DNA from: Nitrosopumilus sp.
GTDB taxonomy: Archaea > Thermoproteota > Nitrososphaeria > Nitrososphaerales > Nitrosopumilaceae
NCBI RefSeq assembly: GCF_025698945.1
Contig: NZ_JAILWM010000003.1
Span: forward strand, 181,091 to 245,090
Direction of reading: 5' to 3'
DNA length: 64,000 nucleotides
Translations under genes and position numbers: made by a program
Notes under the pieces: generated by a model
The model's database searches: none
Seen by the model: the letters and a program-made list of their open reading frames with translations, nothing else
Told to the model about the DNA's origin: nothing
Part shown: positions 43,380 to 53,572 of the stretch, piece after piece
Layout of the letters: each line of letters starts with the position of its first letter
Numbering within the stretch: position 1 is the first letter of the stretch

Positions 43380-44389
43380 GCTTTAGCCACTTTCATTAAA
43401 TCTGCAATTTTAATATCCATTCCAAATCTGTCTTCATTCTTTTTCATGTAACGGAAAATTGCGATGAAGTCCGGTAGTGCTTTGAAGAAATTAAAATCTT
43501 TGTGAATTTTTGCTCTGACAAAATTAAACACTTTGGCATAAACTTTGTAATGTTTTTCTACAGCCTTTTCATATGCCTTAAAATCATGCATATTCTCCAA
43601 GAAAATTTCAACACATTGCATTGATGGAATAATTCCTTCACCTAAAAGTGCATACACTGTTCCAATAGATTCTCCAACACCTACAACTTTTCCTGAATAA
43701 TATGGCTTGCATCTATCTGGTGTGGCTAATCGGATTGGACGTCCTTTGGTAGCAATCACTTTTCCTCCATGTTTTTTTAAAAATTCATCAGTAGCCTTGA
43801 TATGATTTTTGTTGTAATCTCCTGCTCCAATGTGTGCCCATTTCTCACCTAGTGGAAAATACCAAAAGTATCCTGACATTCCAGGAAATGGCTCGATGTA
43901 AAAGTCATCATATGGAACTCCATTCTCATATTCAACTTTGTATTCATAAGTTGGTAAGAAAAAATCCTCTTTTAATTTTGGTAGATACACTCTATGAAAT
44001 CCAGTACAATCAACTATCATGTCATACTCTTTTTCTAACTCTTCCAGTTTTGGTGCAGACCCATAAACTACATTACAATCTTTGATAAAGTCTTGAATTA
44101 ATCCTAATTTGTTATAGGTACATAGTCCTTTCAATCCAATATCAAATTTTACATCATTGTTCATCTTTACGTGCATGTTTTTTCCATCATGAATTAGAAA
44201 ATCATCAAAATTTCTCCCAGTTTTTTTACAAAACTCATCTAAAACCGGTTTTATTGTTCCCCAAGCACAAATTGAATCGTGTTTTTCTTGAGGCATTCTT
44301 TCGTATCCGACAACCTCGTGTTCTGAATTTTTTAATCTAGCCATGAGATATGATCCTGCAACACCCATTCCCATTACTGCAATCTTCAA
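43376..44389 (-). CDS. FAD-dependent oxidoreductase, geranylgeranyl reductase-like
   Basis: 337 residues. N-terminal FAD-binding Rossmann motif VMGMGVAGSYLMARL, a central MIVDCTGFHR (first GD-like strand) and GKVVGVGESIGTVYALLGEGI, the second FAD motif. The layout matches the GGR family, which saturates isoprenoid chains of archaeal lipids. PxxYxWxFP-like PGMSGYFWYFPLG is the family substrate/flavin motif. TATA-like GTATTTATT near 44415 gives a leaderless ATG at 44389. Lipid role is likely but not proven; another polyprenyl reductase is possible. Confidence 0.82.
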   Translation of the reverse strand: MKIAVMGMGVAGSYLMARLKNSEHEVVGYERMPQEKHDSICAWGTIKPVLDEFCKKTGRNFDDFLIHDGKNMHVKMNNDVKFDIGLKGLCTYNKLGLIQDFIKDCNVVYGSAPKLEELEKEYDMIVDCTGFHRVYLPKLKEDFFLPTYEYKVEYENGVPYDDFYIEPFPGMSGYFWYFPLGEKWAHIGAGDYNKNHIKATDEFLKKHGGKVIATKGRPIRLATPDRCKPYYSGKVVGVGESIGTVYALLGEGIIPSMQCVEIFLENMHDFKAYEKAVEKHYKVYAKVFNFVRAKIHKDFNFFKALPDFIAIFRYMKKNEDRFGMDIKIADLMKVAKA

Positions 44390-44536
44390 GATGATCTGCT
44401 ATCTGTCTGGCCTAATAAATACACTATCTGAAAATTCTTCATATGTCTATTTTTATGATTTGAATACTATGCATGATTGAATATCTAGACTGATTTATTT
44501 TCATTAAATTAAATTTGGTCATGATCTCAATAATAT

Positions 44537-45139
44537 ATGGATACAATTGATGCAATAAAACAGAGACGCAGTATCAAAAGTTTTGATAAAAATCATAAGA
44601 TGACTGAAGATGAAATTAAACAACTTCTTGAATTGGCAATATTGTCTCCAACATCCTATAATATTCAAAATTGGAGATTTGTAATAATTACTGAACAAAC
44701 TATCAAAGATAAATTATCTGAACTATCTTATGGACAACTGCAAGTATCTGAAGCCTCTTTGATTATCATATTGTGTGCTGATTTGAATTCATGGAATAAA
44801 AATCCCGAAAGATATTGGGCTAATATTCCTGAAGAGTCAAGAAATTCTCTTGTTGCTTCACTAAAAAACTCATACAAAGACAAAACTGAATTACAGCGTG
44901 ATGAAGCAATGCGTTCTTGTGGAATGGCAGCTCAAACTATAATGCTTGCAGCAAAATCAATGGGATATGATTCGTGTCCTATGAAAGGATTTGATTATGA
45001 TGCTGTGGGGAAAATGATCAATTTACCATCTGATCATTTAATTTCTATGATGGTAGTTGTTGGCAAAAAAGCAAAAGATCCCTCTCAACGTGGTGGGCAG
45101 GTTCCTCTATCGGAACTTGTTTTTAAAAATAAATTCTAA
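44537..45139 (+). CDS. Nitroreductase-family FMN oxidoreductase
   Basis: 200 residues. FMN-binding signature near the start, IKQRRSIKSFD, then LELAILSPTSYNIQNWRFVI, and AAKSMGYDSCPMKGFD late. NAD(P)H-dependent FMN reductase of quinones, nitro compounds or flavin; substrate not evident. Stand-alone gene with a 147-bp gap upstream in which I see only A/T-rich promoter-like sequence. Confidence 0.87.
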   Translation: MDTIDAIKQRRSIKSFDKNHKMTEDEIKQLLELAILSPTSYNIQNWRFVIITEQTIKDKLSELSYGQLQVSEASLIIILCADLNSWNKNPERYWANIPEESRNSLVASLKNSYKDKTELQRDEAMRSCGMAAQTIMLAAKSMGYDSCPMKGFDYDAVGKMINLPSDHLISMMVVVGKKAKDPSQRGGQVPLSELVFKNKF

Positions 45140-45203
45140 ATTTTAAAATTATAATAACAACATGTTAGGATTCGTTTATTATTGATGACTCCTTAGAATC
45201 TCT

Positions 45204-45437
45204 ATGGGTTTAGATGAGGCAATTCAGAAATTAGATACCTCAAATCAGGGATTGCAAGTAATTCTTGAGAACCTTAATGAGCAATTATCTGATATTCGTT
45301 CAGATCCAAGACTTGAAGGCTTAGTTGATGATTTAGAAAATCTATTTTATGCTTACCTTAAAACATGGATGAAAAGCAATAATGAGATTTTGGATATTCT
45401 GAAAAAAGAACAAAAACATTCTGCAAAAAAATCATAA
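45204..45437 (+). CDS. Small coiled-coil hypothetical protein
   Basis: 77 residues, acidic, mostly helical with heptad-like hydrophobic spacing (IQKLDTSNQGLQVILENLNE, LVDDLENLFYAYLKTWMK) and a basic end (KKEQKHSAKKS). No motif that I recognise. It is followed by a symmetric hairpin terminator. Confidence 0.6.
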   Translation: MGLDEAIQKLDTSNQGLQVILENLNEQLSDIRSDPRLEGLVDDLENLFYAYLKTWMKSNNEILDILKKEQKHSAKKS

Positions 45438-45444
45438 TCAAATT

Positions 45445-45466
45445 AATAAAAAAATAATTTTTTATT
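45445..45466. terminator. Bidirectional A/T hairpin terminator
   Basis: AATAAAAAA (45445-45453) is the reverse complement of TTTTTTATT (45458-45466), with a 4-bp loop. It lies in the 34-bp gap between convergent genes and gives a T-run on both strands. Confidence 0.6.
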
Positions 45467-45471
45467 ATTAG

Positions 45472-48339
45472 TTATTCAATTAGAATCGCAGGTTTGAATG
45501 GTCTTGCATGTCTAGCTTTTCCTTTAGGATCATAAATGTCTGAATCTGATTCAGAATACACTTGAACTTCTACACCAAATTCTTTCTTTCCAATACTGAC
45601 TAATTCATTTGAAAGAAATTCTTTTTCATTAAATTCTGTAGATTCTAATTTTGTTTGTTTTATCTCCTCAGATTCTGAAAGTAAATCTTTGATTACTTTT
45701 TGAATATAGTCTGGCATTTTTTTGGCCTCAGCTGTTTTAGGGTCTGCAATTAATTCTTTCATTACTACTCCCATGTTGTTTTGACCCCCAACCATGATTT
45801 CAAGTATCTTGTGATACACAGTTTTTTTGAATTCATCTGAATTTACGTAGATTACAATCTTCTGTGGTGTGATTTTTGTAACTTTTAGAATATTTGCAAT
45901 ATCATTAATCGTAGACTTTAACAACTCTTCGGATTGAATTGCAATAGCATCCACATTGTTTTTAGAATATTCCGGCCATTGTGACTTTGAAACCAGTCTT
46001 GAATTTCCCAACTTTTCCCATATCTCCTCAGCAATATGTGGTGCAAATGGTGATAGCATTGCAATTCTAGCTGAATTTATCTTGTATAGTATTCCTGAAA
46101 CATCTTTTCTGTCTTTAGCTTGAACTCTTTTGTTATACCAGCTCAAATTGGATTCAAATGTAAATAGTATATCGTGCAATCCTTCACGTAATCTCATCTT
46201 CTCAATTGATTCAGTAACCTGATGTATCAAATTCTGAGTCTTAGATAAAATCCATCTATCTTCCGTTTGCAATTCTGAAATGGGTTCATTTTTTAGCCTA
46301 GAGCATTCCTCAAGAAGTGATTCTAGCTTATTTTGAATGCCAGATACTGATTCCATGTTAAAATCAGCATCTTGGAGTAATTCAGCTGATGAAATGATTG
46401 CTAATCTGATTGGATCTGCTCCATGATCTCTGATGGCAGTACGTAATGGAATGATATTTCCCATACTCTTTGACATTTTAGCACCATCCATCATGACACT
46501 ACCATTGACTACAATTTCTTTAGGCCATAACTTCTTTTCAAATATTGCAACATGATTTAAAATAAAAAACGACAAATGGTTCTGAACCAAATCTCTGCCA
46601 GAATGTCTTGAATCAACCGGATAAAAGTAAGTAAACTCTTTTTTAATTGAATTAACGATATCCTCAGAAAGTTTAGATGTGTCAGCAGCTAGTTTCAAAT
46701 CTCCACTGTCTAACAAAATATAATCAAAGAATTCTTTTGTCAAGTTTTCAGGTTGTACTGTACCGTCATTAACAAAGCGTGAAAGAGTATAGTATGCCAT
46801 ATAGATTACACTATCTGATAGGCTCTCTACTATCCAATCTTTATCCCATGGTAGTTTAGTTCCAAGCCCTTGCTGTCTTGCACAAGCTCGCTCATGTAAC
46901 CAATCAATCACTTCTTTGAATTCTGTTTTGATGTTGCTTGGAAGAATGTTCATCTCATCAAGACAAGTCCTTGCTAATTCTTTCCATTCTTCATCCCCAT
47001 AATTGAGAAACCATTGGTTGTTCAATATTTTTACAACACATTCTGCACCACAACGACAACGTACTGGTGCATTCTCAAGTACTGGGAATTTTTCTAGATG
47101 ACCATTACCCTTTAGCCAAATTCTGATTTTGTCTCGTCCAAACTGTACTTTTTCATTATTGAATTGACCGCATTTTTCGTTTAATTTACCGTCTGTAAAT
47201 TCTTTGAGATACAATTCTTTTGTGGCTTCTTCTAATTTTTGGTCTGATTGATCTGATACTCCTAATTTTTCACAAATATCTTTTGCCGGAATGATTCCAT
47301 AACCTTCAGTTGATATGATTGGTATGGGCTCAATTTTTGAGGCTAATTCATAGCCTTTTGACTTCAAATCTATCAAAGCTTGGTAATCTTTTGGTGCGTG
47401 AGCTGGTACTGACATTACAAGTCCTGTTCCCATATCCGGCTCTACAAAATCAGCTGGTAAAATCGGAATTTCTCGCCCATCATGATTTATAGCATATTTT
47501 CCAATAATCTCACTTCCCATTATTTCTCCATCGATTTTTACTTGTTTTTCAAAAAATGAAATCTTTTTTGCACCTTCTTCTGAAATTATCCATTTCTCAT
47601 TATCTACTGTAACTTTTTTGTATTCTGTATTTGGATTGACCCACAAATTTGTGATTCCAAAAATTGTTTCAGGTCGTAGTGTTGTAATTGGAAATATAAA
47701 TTCACCAAATTTGAATTTGATTAAGAAATTTTTATCATCAATCTTAGGTTCTACATCGCCCATTGTATCGTGTTGTGATACTGGATTTTGATCATCAGGA
47801 CACCAACCAACTGGATGACTCCCTTGAATTATTCTACCCTTCTCTTTGAGTGTTGTAATTTGCCATTCAATAAATTTCTGATAACCTGGAACTATGGTGG
47901 TAAATTCTCTACGCCAATCAATGGAGTAGCCCATCTCGATCATTCCAGACTTTATCTCTTCATGGAAATAATCTGCTATCTTTATTGGTTCTACAAATGT
48001 TTTGATATCTTCTTCTGGGACATGGTAAATATTTCGCAATCCATCAAGAATTTCTTTTTCTCCAGCTTGAATTTTTCTTGCCATTCCAAGTACGGGAGTT
48101 CCGGTATAATGAAATCCCATTGGAAATAGAACATTATATCCACGCATTCGATAAAATCTGGCATGCACATCAGCTAATGTGTAAGTTCGTCCATGCCCTA
48201 TGTGTTGTGGCGAGTTGGGATATGGATATGCTACCGTGATGAATTTTTTTGGTTTTTCATTTGGATTTGTTTCAAAATCTTTTGATTCTATCCATTTCTT
48301 TCGCCATTTGTTCTCTATTGCATTCCAGTTCATTGTCAT
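45472..48339 (-). CDS. leuS: Leucyl-tRNA synthetase (archaeal type)
   Basis: Charges tRNA-Leu. 955 residues. HIGH at 46-49 (SPQHIGHGRTY), KMSKS near 620 (DGAKMSKSMGN), the CP1 editing domain between (TTLRPETIFGITNLWVN), and a C-terminal anticodon/long-variable-arm domain. Archaeal/eukaryotic form by its length and extra C-terminal region. It starts 4 bp after the alaS stop, so the two aminoacyl-tRNA synthetases are one operon. Confidence 0.97.
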   Translation of the reverse strand: MTMNWNAIENKWRKKWIESKDFETNPNEKPKKFITVAYPYPNSPQHIGHGRTYTLADVHARFYRMRGYNVLFPMGFHYTGTPVLGMARKIQAGEKEILDGLRNIYHVPEEDIKTFVEPIKIADYFHEEIKSGMIEMGYSIDWRREFTTIVPGYQKFIEWQITTLKEKGRIIQGSHPVGWCPDDQNPVSQHDTMGDVEPKIDDKNFLIKFKFGEFIFPITTLRPETIFGITNLWVNPNTEYKKVTVDNEKWIISEEGAKKISFFEKQVKIDGEIMGSEIIGKYAINHDGREIPILPADFVEPDMGTGLVMSVPAHAPKDYQALIDLKSKGYELASKIEPIPIISTEGYGIIPAKDICEKLGVSDQSDQKLEEATKELYLKEFTDGKLNEKCGQFNNEKVQFGRDKIRIWLKGNGHLEKFPVLENAPVRCRCGAECVVKILNNQWFLNYGDEEWKELARTCLDEMNILPSNIKTEFKEVIDWLHERACARQQGLGTKLPWDKDWIVESLSDSVIYMAYYTLSRFVNDGTVQPENLTKEFFDYILLDSGDLKLAADTSKLSEDIVNSIKKEFTYFYPVDSRHSGRDLVQNHLSFFILNHVAIFEKKLWPKEIVVNGSVMMDGAKMSKSMGNIIPLRTAIRDHGADPIRLAIISSAELLQDADFNMESVSGIQNKLESLLEECSRLKNEPISELQTEDRWILSKTQNLIHQVTESIEKMRLREGLHDILFTFESNLSWYNKRVQAKDRKDVSGILYKINSARIAMLSPFAPHIAEEIWEKLGNSRLVSKSQWPEYSKNNVDAIAIQSEELLKSTINDIANILKVTKITPQKIVIYVNSDEFKKTVYHKILEIMVGGQNNMGVVMKELIADPKTAEAKKMPDYIQKVIKDLLSESEEIKQTKLESTEFNEKEFLSNELVSIGKKEFGVEVQVYSESDSDIYDPKGKARHARPFKPAILIE

Positions 48340-48343
48340 AGTA

Positions 48344-51013
48344 TTATCCTAAAATCATTGATTTTGCTTTGGTTATTGCCTGCTCCATTTTAGATGTGTC
48401 TTTTCCACCCCCTTGGGCAAATTTTGCGTCACCACCGCCAGACCCTCCTAGAATTGATGATATTTCTTTGGCAATCACGCCTGCATTTACGCCTGATTGT
48501 TCTCCTGCATACACCATTATTCTAACTGTTGGACCTGATTCAAAAATTCCACAAAATGCAGCAGTGTTATCTTTGGCCACTAACTTTTTACCAAAATTCT
48601 GATGAAAATATTCATCATAATTTCTACTTGCAGTAAAGCAGAGTTTGTTGTTTACTATGATTCCATCAAGTTCTCCTGATTGACCGTCAAGAATCTTTTC
48701 TAACAAAATGGGAATCTGTTCTCTTGCTTTTTGTTTATTCTCTTCTCTTCTTTTCTCCAGTTCTGCTTTTTGTGCAGCTTCATACTCCTTATGTTCTGAT
48801 TCAATCTCTTGTTGTTTGACATACTCAAATGCATGAGGACCTGAAACAAATTCTAGTCTAACTACCCCATCTTGAATTCTTTTTGTCTTTGTAATTTTGA
48901 TTAACTCAATGTCGCCCGTTTTTTTAACATGTGTTCCACCACATGCTTCTATATCTTTATCTTCAATTGACACAATTCTTACTGACTTTACAGGAACTAC
49001 TCCACCTTGATAAATTCTAAATCCATATTTTTGCTCTGCAGTTCCTCTATCAAAATATTCTATATTCACAGCTAGATTTTCTTTTACCATGTTGTTTGCA
49101 GTATCTTCAATTTCTTTTACTTGTTCCTCAGTTAATGAGGAATGATGTGTAATGTCTAATCTAGCATGATCCTCTTCTTTGAATGCAGAATGTTGCCAAA
49201 TCCATGAACCTAAAATTTTTCGTGAAGATGCATTTAGTATGTGAGTACTTGTATGATTTTTTGTAATGTTTGCACGTCTAGTTGCATCTACTTTACATGA
49301 TACTGTTTCTCCTTCTTTTGGAACTCCTCCTTCTAGCTTGTGAACTATGATGTTTGCATGCTTATCTACATTGATCACTTTGAATCCTGCTATACTTCCA
49401 TGGTCTGGCTCTTGTCCTCCGCCTCTTGCATAAAATGATGTTTTATCTAATACCACTTGATCATCAAAAACTTTGATTACTTTGGCATCAAATTCCATTG
49501 GATCCTCTTTGTAAAATAGAGTGTCTGTCTCAGGTAATTCTTCTAATGGTAATTCTGCAATTGCTTTTTTCTTTTCTGATTGATGTAAATCTGATAGTTT
49601 TGAGTAAAATGATGATGGAATCTCTGAAATTGCATCTACTTCTTTGAGATATTCTGGTGTAATTCCATCTGATTCGTAAAGTGTGATTAATTCATCTACA
49701 CTTGGAATGCCCTTTTCGCGAATCTTTTCTGCCTTCTTCTTCATGTGGACTTTTGATTCTTCATATCTTTGTGATTCTATTTTTAGTATTTTTTTAACAT
49801 CGTCTCTTTTTTCATCAAGCTCAGGGTATGTATCTTTTAGATAATCAATATGCGAATCAATTAGTTGGTCAATGTCTAGCTTTAGATTTTGTTTGCTAAT
49901 AGTTGCATTAATTCTACGTAACATCATCCTTAGATTGTATCCTCCTCCCACATTACTTGGAAGGGCACCATCTGTAATTGCAAAAATTAGAGTTCTAAGA
50001 TGATCTGCAATTAAATAAATTCCTTCAAGTGGTGATATCACTTTTGTTAATTGTTCATCAGATAATCTCGCTTTCTTTATTGCATGTCGTCTCACATCAT
50101 TTAGATCCTCAAAATTATCAAGAGCCTTTGCAATTTCTGTAAAATATTTCTGTAAAATATCTGAATCCGAATCTATCCCAATCTTTTCAAATAATGTCTG
50201 ATTAATTGGACCAAAACAGCAATCATATGCAGTAGGTGTTCCCATTGTAATCCATGCAAATCTCTCAAGACCTGCACCCATGTCAATAATCCTTTGATCA
50301 AGTGTTGTATGTTTTCCCAACTCTCCTTGAAATTCTGTAAAAACTGCATTACCTAATTCTAATCCTCTAACAAAATATTCTAGCGATGGACCAAAAGAAC
50401 CCCCACCTGCCCATACATCTTCTACAAACACCACTTCTTCTTTTTTTATCCCAAACTGATCAGTTAGTAATCTATAATCCAAATCAATACATTCATCTTT
50501 CCAGTATCCTTTTCCATCAGGAATGCTGTGTTGGCCAATCATGCAAAAACTAGAAAAATGTCTTCCTGTAACTCCAACATTTTCCAAATCTTTGAATCTT
50601 AAACAAGTTTGGGGTACAACTAAAGGATTTGCAGGAAATTCAAAAACTACTTTGGAACCCATTATCCTTTGAAAATCAACAACAGATGCAATTGTAAAAT
50701 ATAGATCATCACGCCATCTGCAAACCACAGGATACCTGCTAACTGAAGTATGATTATTTTTTACAAAAAATTCTTCGACTTGTTTCCATGATTGAGTGTA
50801 ATCAAACCTCTTTGTAGTTGGTGGTTCTCCAATGAAAGAATAAGTATCATCAGCATCATCTGGACATAAACTACGTTCAGAATCTAATGTCCAAAAAAAT
50901 CTTCCACATTTCAAGCAAGATTTTCTCACAAATCCTTGTTCTTCAAATAATTTTACCTTGTAATATCTGTCAGAATCAGATGAAAATTCTTTTAGAATCT
51001 CTTTTTTATCCAA
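48344..51013 (-). CDS. alaS: Alanyl-tRNA synthetase (archaeal type)
   Basis: Charges tRNA-Ala with editing of Ser and Gly. 889 residues. The archaeal N-terminal zinc-like extension CLKCGRFFWT is followed by class II motifs (GRHFSSFCMIG, DMGAGLERFAWITMG). The editing domain has HTSTHIL near 585 and ACGGTHVKK near 690, the C-Ala domain ends GGGDAKFAQGGG. Start ATG 51013, divergent from the 51093 gene. Confidence 0.97.
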   Translation of the reverse strand: MDKKEILKEFSSDSDRYYKVKLFEEQGFVRKSCLKCGRFFWTLDSERSLCPDDADDTYSFIGEPPTTKRFDYTQSWKQVEEFFVKNNHTSVSRYPVVCRWRDDLYFTIASVVDFQRIMGSKVVFEFPANPLVVPQTCLRFKDLENVGVTGRHFSSFCMIGQHSIPDGKGYWKDECIDLDYRLLTDQFGIKKEEVVFVEDVWAGGGSFGPSLEYFVRGLELGNAVFTEFQGELGKHTTLDQRIIDMGAGLERFAWITMGTPTAYDCCFGPINQTLFEKIGIDSDSDILQKYFTEIAKALDNFEDLNDVRRHAIKKARLSDEQLTKVISPLEGIYLIADHLRTLIFAITDGALPSNVGGGYNLRMMLRRINATISKQNLKLDIDQLIDSHIDYLKDTYPELDEKRDDVKKILKIESQRYEESKVHMKKKAEKIREKGIPSVDELITLYESDGITPEYLKEVDAISEIPSSFYSKLSDLHQSEKKKAIAELPLEELPETDTLFYKEDPMEFDAKVIKVFDDQVVLDKTSFYARGGGQEPDHGSIAGFKVINVDKHANIIVHKLEGGVPKEGETVSCKVDATRRANITKNHTSTHILNASSRKILGSWIWQHSAFKEEDHARLDITHHSSLTEEQVKEIEDTANNMVKENLAVNIEYFDRGTAEQKYGFRIYQGGVVPVKSVRIVSIEDKDIEACGGTHVKKTGDIELIKITKTKRIQDGVVRLEFVSGPHAFEYVKQQEIESEHKEYEAAQKAELEKRREENKQKAREQIPILLEKILDGQSGELDGIIVNNKLCFTASRNYDEYFHQNFGKKLVAKDNTAAFCGIFESGPTVRIMVYAGEQSGVNAGVIAKEISSILGGSGGGDAKFAQGGGKDTSKMEQAITKAKSMILG

Positions 51014-51092
51014 CGATGAAGGCTCCTCTCAACCGATATTAAGAATTGTCGATTAATAATACATTAAATAGAATACATGATTCACACTACTC

Positions 51093-51602
51093 ATGTTTGG
51101 GAAGAAACCTACTCTAAAGGAAGGAACTCATATCTTCTCTGTAAAAAAGAATGGTGATTTTTATGACTTTATTTTTGGTGTCGTTACTGGAATTGATGGG
51201 AGGAAAGTTGGAGTAAATGGTGTGATAGTAAATCCAGTTGGACTCAAAAATAAGATATCTCAAGGAAAAACTGGAGAACGTTCTAGAGAAATTCTTGAGA
51301 ATCCTACTCCTGATAATGTGGTTTTGGCTTTGGTGTATAGAGTAGAACATGAAAATTTCACTGATGTTTTAGATCTTGATTTAGACAAATGTGATATATT
51401 GCCACCAAAAATCTATACAATGTTGGATGGTTGGATTCGTGAATCTCTTCCAGAATTTATCAATGCAGTATTATCATTGCCACCTGGTGCTGAAAGAGAT
51501 GAAGCAAAACGTGTTTTAAAACATAGAATGGAAACTTTGGTGGATAAAAATCTGAAAAGAACCCTTTATGCGGTATGTCGCAGTCTCAAAATTTTGAACT
51601 AA
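51093..51602 (+). CDS. Conserved-looking hypothetical protein (169 aa)
   Basis: 169 residues, soluble. The first half is beta-rich (THIFSVKKNGDFYDFIFG, GRKVGVNGVIVNPVGL); the second half helical with LPEFINAVLSLPPGAERDE and a basic C-terminus. I do not recognise the family. Encoded next to L12 and translation genes, expressed from its own promoter in the 79-bp gap with alaS. Confidence 0.6.
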   Translation: MFGKKPTLKEGTHIFSVKKNGDFYDFIFGVVTGIDGRKVGVNGVIVNPVGLKNKISQGKTGERSREILENPTPDNVVLALVYRVEHENFTDVLDLDLDKCDILPPKIYTMLDGWIRESLPEFINAVLSLPPGAERDEAKRVLKHRMETLVDKNLKRTLYAVCRSLKILN

Positions 51603-51633
51603 TGTTTTAATTTTAGGCATGAATTCTCCATAG

Positions 51634-51642
51634 TTTTATATT
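51634..51642 (+). promoter_or_regulatory. TATA box for rpl12
   Basis: TTTTATATT lies about 29 bp before the rpl12 ATG at 51667, indicating a leaderless transcript independent of L10. Confidence 0.55.
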
Positions 51643-51666
51643 ATGCCCTAAGAAATTCTCGATACA

Positions 51667-51972
51667 ATGGAATATGTTTACGCTGCTTTACTTCTTCACA
51701 AACTAGACAAAGAAGTTAACGAAGCAAATCTCACTTCAGTTGTTAAAGCATCTGGAGCTGAAGTTAATGATGCTCAAGTTAAAGCACTAGTGGCAGCCTT
51801 GGCCGATGTAAATATCGATGAGGCAGTTAAAGCCGCACCTGTCGCAGTTGCCGCAGCAGCAGCACCAGCAGATGCAGCAGCCGGTGGTGAAGCAAAGAAA
51901 GAGGAAAAACCTAAAGAAGAAGGTAAAACCGAAGAAGCAGCCATGGAAGGATTATCTTCCCTATTTGGCTAA
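51667..51972 (+). CDS. rpl12: 50S ribosomal protein L12 (P1)
   Basis: Stalk protein recruiting translation factors. 101 residues: N-terminal helical dimerisation domain ([19 protein letters not shown]), Ala-rich hinge, then a charged linker and the C-terminal GLSSLFG that binds factors. Usually follows L10; here it is on the opposite strand, about 0.7 kb beyond the L10 3' end, with its own promoter. Confidence 0.95.
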   Translation: MEYVYAALLLHKLDKEVNEANLTSVVKASGAEVNDAQVKALVAALADVNIDEAVKAAPVAVAAAAAPADAAAGGEAKKEEKPKEEGKTEEAAMEGLSSLFG

Positions 51973-52070
51973 GCAACTTTTCTTTTTTCAATTTAATTTT
52001 GAATTTTATTTTACATAATCCCGATCATCTTCATTAATCTTAATTAGTAATCATACTGCCGTTGTATTGA

Positions 52071-52709
52071 TTGGTTGATTTCTCTTTTCCCATAGATGGC
52101 TTTATTTCTATTCTTGATTACTTGGGAACAATTGCCTTTGCAGTAACAGGTGCATCAAAGGCCATCTCTCACAAAGCAGACATTTTTGGAATAATCGTAT
52201 TGGCATCAGTAGTTGGTGTCGCAGGTGGAATTACACGTGATGTGATATTTGGAAGATTTCCAACTGCATTCTCTGATCCAATCTATATCTCAATTACTGT
52301 TATTGTTGGTGTTGTAATGTTCTATCTTTATTCAAAAATGAAAAAACAGATGAACGTCTGGTTAATCTTTGATGCAGTAGGATTGGGAGTTTTTTCAATC
52401 ATTGGGGCATCAATTGCATATCAGATTGTTGGATTAAATTTTCTGCCAATGCTCTTTGGAGGAATGATAACTGCAATAGGTGGTGGAATTCTTAGAGATG
52501 TATTTGTTAGGGAGATTCCTATTGTATTTGTTAAAGAAGTATATGCAGTTGCTTCGATTGTTGGTATTGTAATATTTTATGCAACTCTATCTTCGGGAGT
52601 AGATATTCAAATTTCTTCAATAATAGGAATTGTTTCAGCTACTGGAATTAGATTACTTGCAATAAAGTATAACTGGAATCTTCCAAAAGCCAAAGGTAGT
52701 ATTGACTAG
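52071..52709 (+). CDS. TRIC/UPF0126 family cation channel-like membrane protein
   Basis: 212 residues, TTG start. Seven hydrophobic segments arranged as two repeats with GxxGG motifs (VVGVAGGITRDVIFGRFP and ITAIGGGILRDVFVREIP), the hallmark of the UPF0126/TRIC family, whose members form K+-type channels. Lies between L12 and the convergent L10 gene, overlapping the latter by 4 bp. Confidence 0.88.
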   Translation: MVDFSFPIDGFISILDYLGTIAFAVTGASKAISHKADIFGIIVLASVVGVAGGITRDVIFGRFPTAFSDPIYISITVIVGVVMFYLYSKMKKQMNVWLIFDAVGLGVFSIIGASIAYQIVGLNFLPMLFGGMITAIGGGILRDVFVREIPIVFVKEVYAVASIVGIVIFYATLSSGVDIQISSIIGIVSATGIRLLAIKYNWNLPKAKGSID

Positions 52710-53572
52710 GCAGGGGTGTAATCTTTTGCTTGTCCTGCAAGAGATTTTGCCTGAGCATTTGCCTTTTGTAAGATCTGTTCTTTTGTCTCATCTGTCATAA
52801 ATCCTGACTTTATTGATACTGAACGTGCGGATTGTACTGCCTTGCTGAGAATCTGTGTGATGTTATCTGGAGTAACGTATGCTGCTTCAATTGATAATGA
52901 AATTGCCTCTTGATGTGCTTGAGCAAATTCATTTCTAATCTTCTCGACATCAATTACTAATTCATCTGATGCATAAGTGGTTCCTTCTTCTAATGCTGAA
53001 TAAAGCGAAATGCCTGCTTCCACTGGTTTAATGTCTAATTTTCCTAGAATTGATGCTAATTTTTCATTGATTGCTTGTCCTTTTAGTACTGGTGTGCTGT
53101 CTTTTGCAATCCAAATTGTGCCTTGATCAATTTTAGTTGGAATTCCTGCTTCTTTGAATTCTGTTAGCATTGGTCCTGGGGCAATTCCTGTATTTTTAGC
53201 TGGAACTAGGATATCTACACTAGCAATATCTCCTCCTCTTGCAGCCATCATGATTTTGTTTTTGGCTAGAAGAACATTGAGTTTGAATGGGGACATATTT
53301 GTGAACATGAACATACATTGTTCTGTCAATTCTTTTGCAATTTCTTTAATTCCTGGAATATCTAAATTCTCAAATGCTTTCTGTGCAACTTTGTCTTTGA
53401 TACTTACAAATTCAACATCTTCTTTGAGAATTTTTCTTAATGGTAAAATTTGTGTCGAACGTACCTTTTTCATTTTGATTAAAGCAATTACTTTGTACTT
53501 TTTTGGTAACTCTTGTAATTGCTGATACATCTGAGCTTTTCTTTTAGGATAAGTGGTTCTATTTTCATGCAA
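52706..53572 (-). CDS. rpl10: 50S ribosomal protein L10 (P0)
   Basis: Stalk base protein that binds 23S rRNA and L12 dimers. 288 residues. N-terminal rRNA-binding half (KVRSTQILPLRKILKEDV), central MFMFTNMSPFKL and VPAKNTGIAPGPMLTEFKE, then C-terminal helices. It lacks the usual charged factor-binding tail, ending LAGQAKDYTPA. Overlaps L1 by 8 bp. Confidence 0.93.
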   Translation of the reverse strand: MHENRTTYPKRKAQMYQQLQELPKKYKVIALIKMKKVRSTQILPLRKILKEDVEFVSIKDKVAQKAFENLDIPGIKEIAKELTEQCMFMFTNMSPFKLNVLLAKNKIMMAARGGDIASVDILVPAKNTGIAPGPMLTEFKEAGIPTKIDQGTIWIAKDSTPVLKGQAINEKLASILGKLDIKPVEAGISLYSALEEGTTYASDELVIDVEKIRNEFAQAHQEAISLSIEAAYVTPDNITQILSKAVQSARSVSIKSGFMTDETKEQILQKANAQAKSLAGQAKDYTPA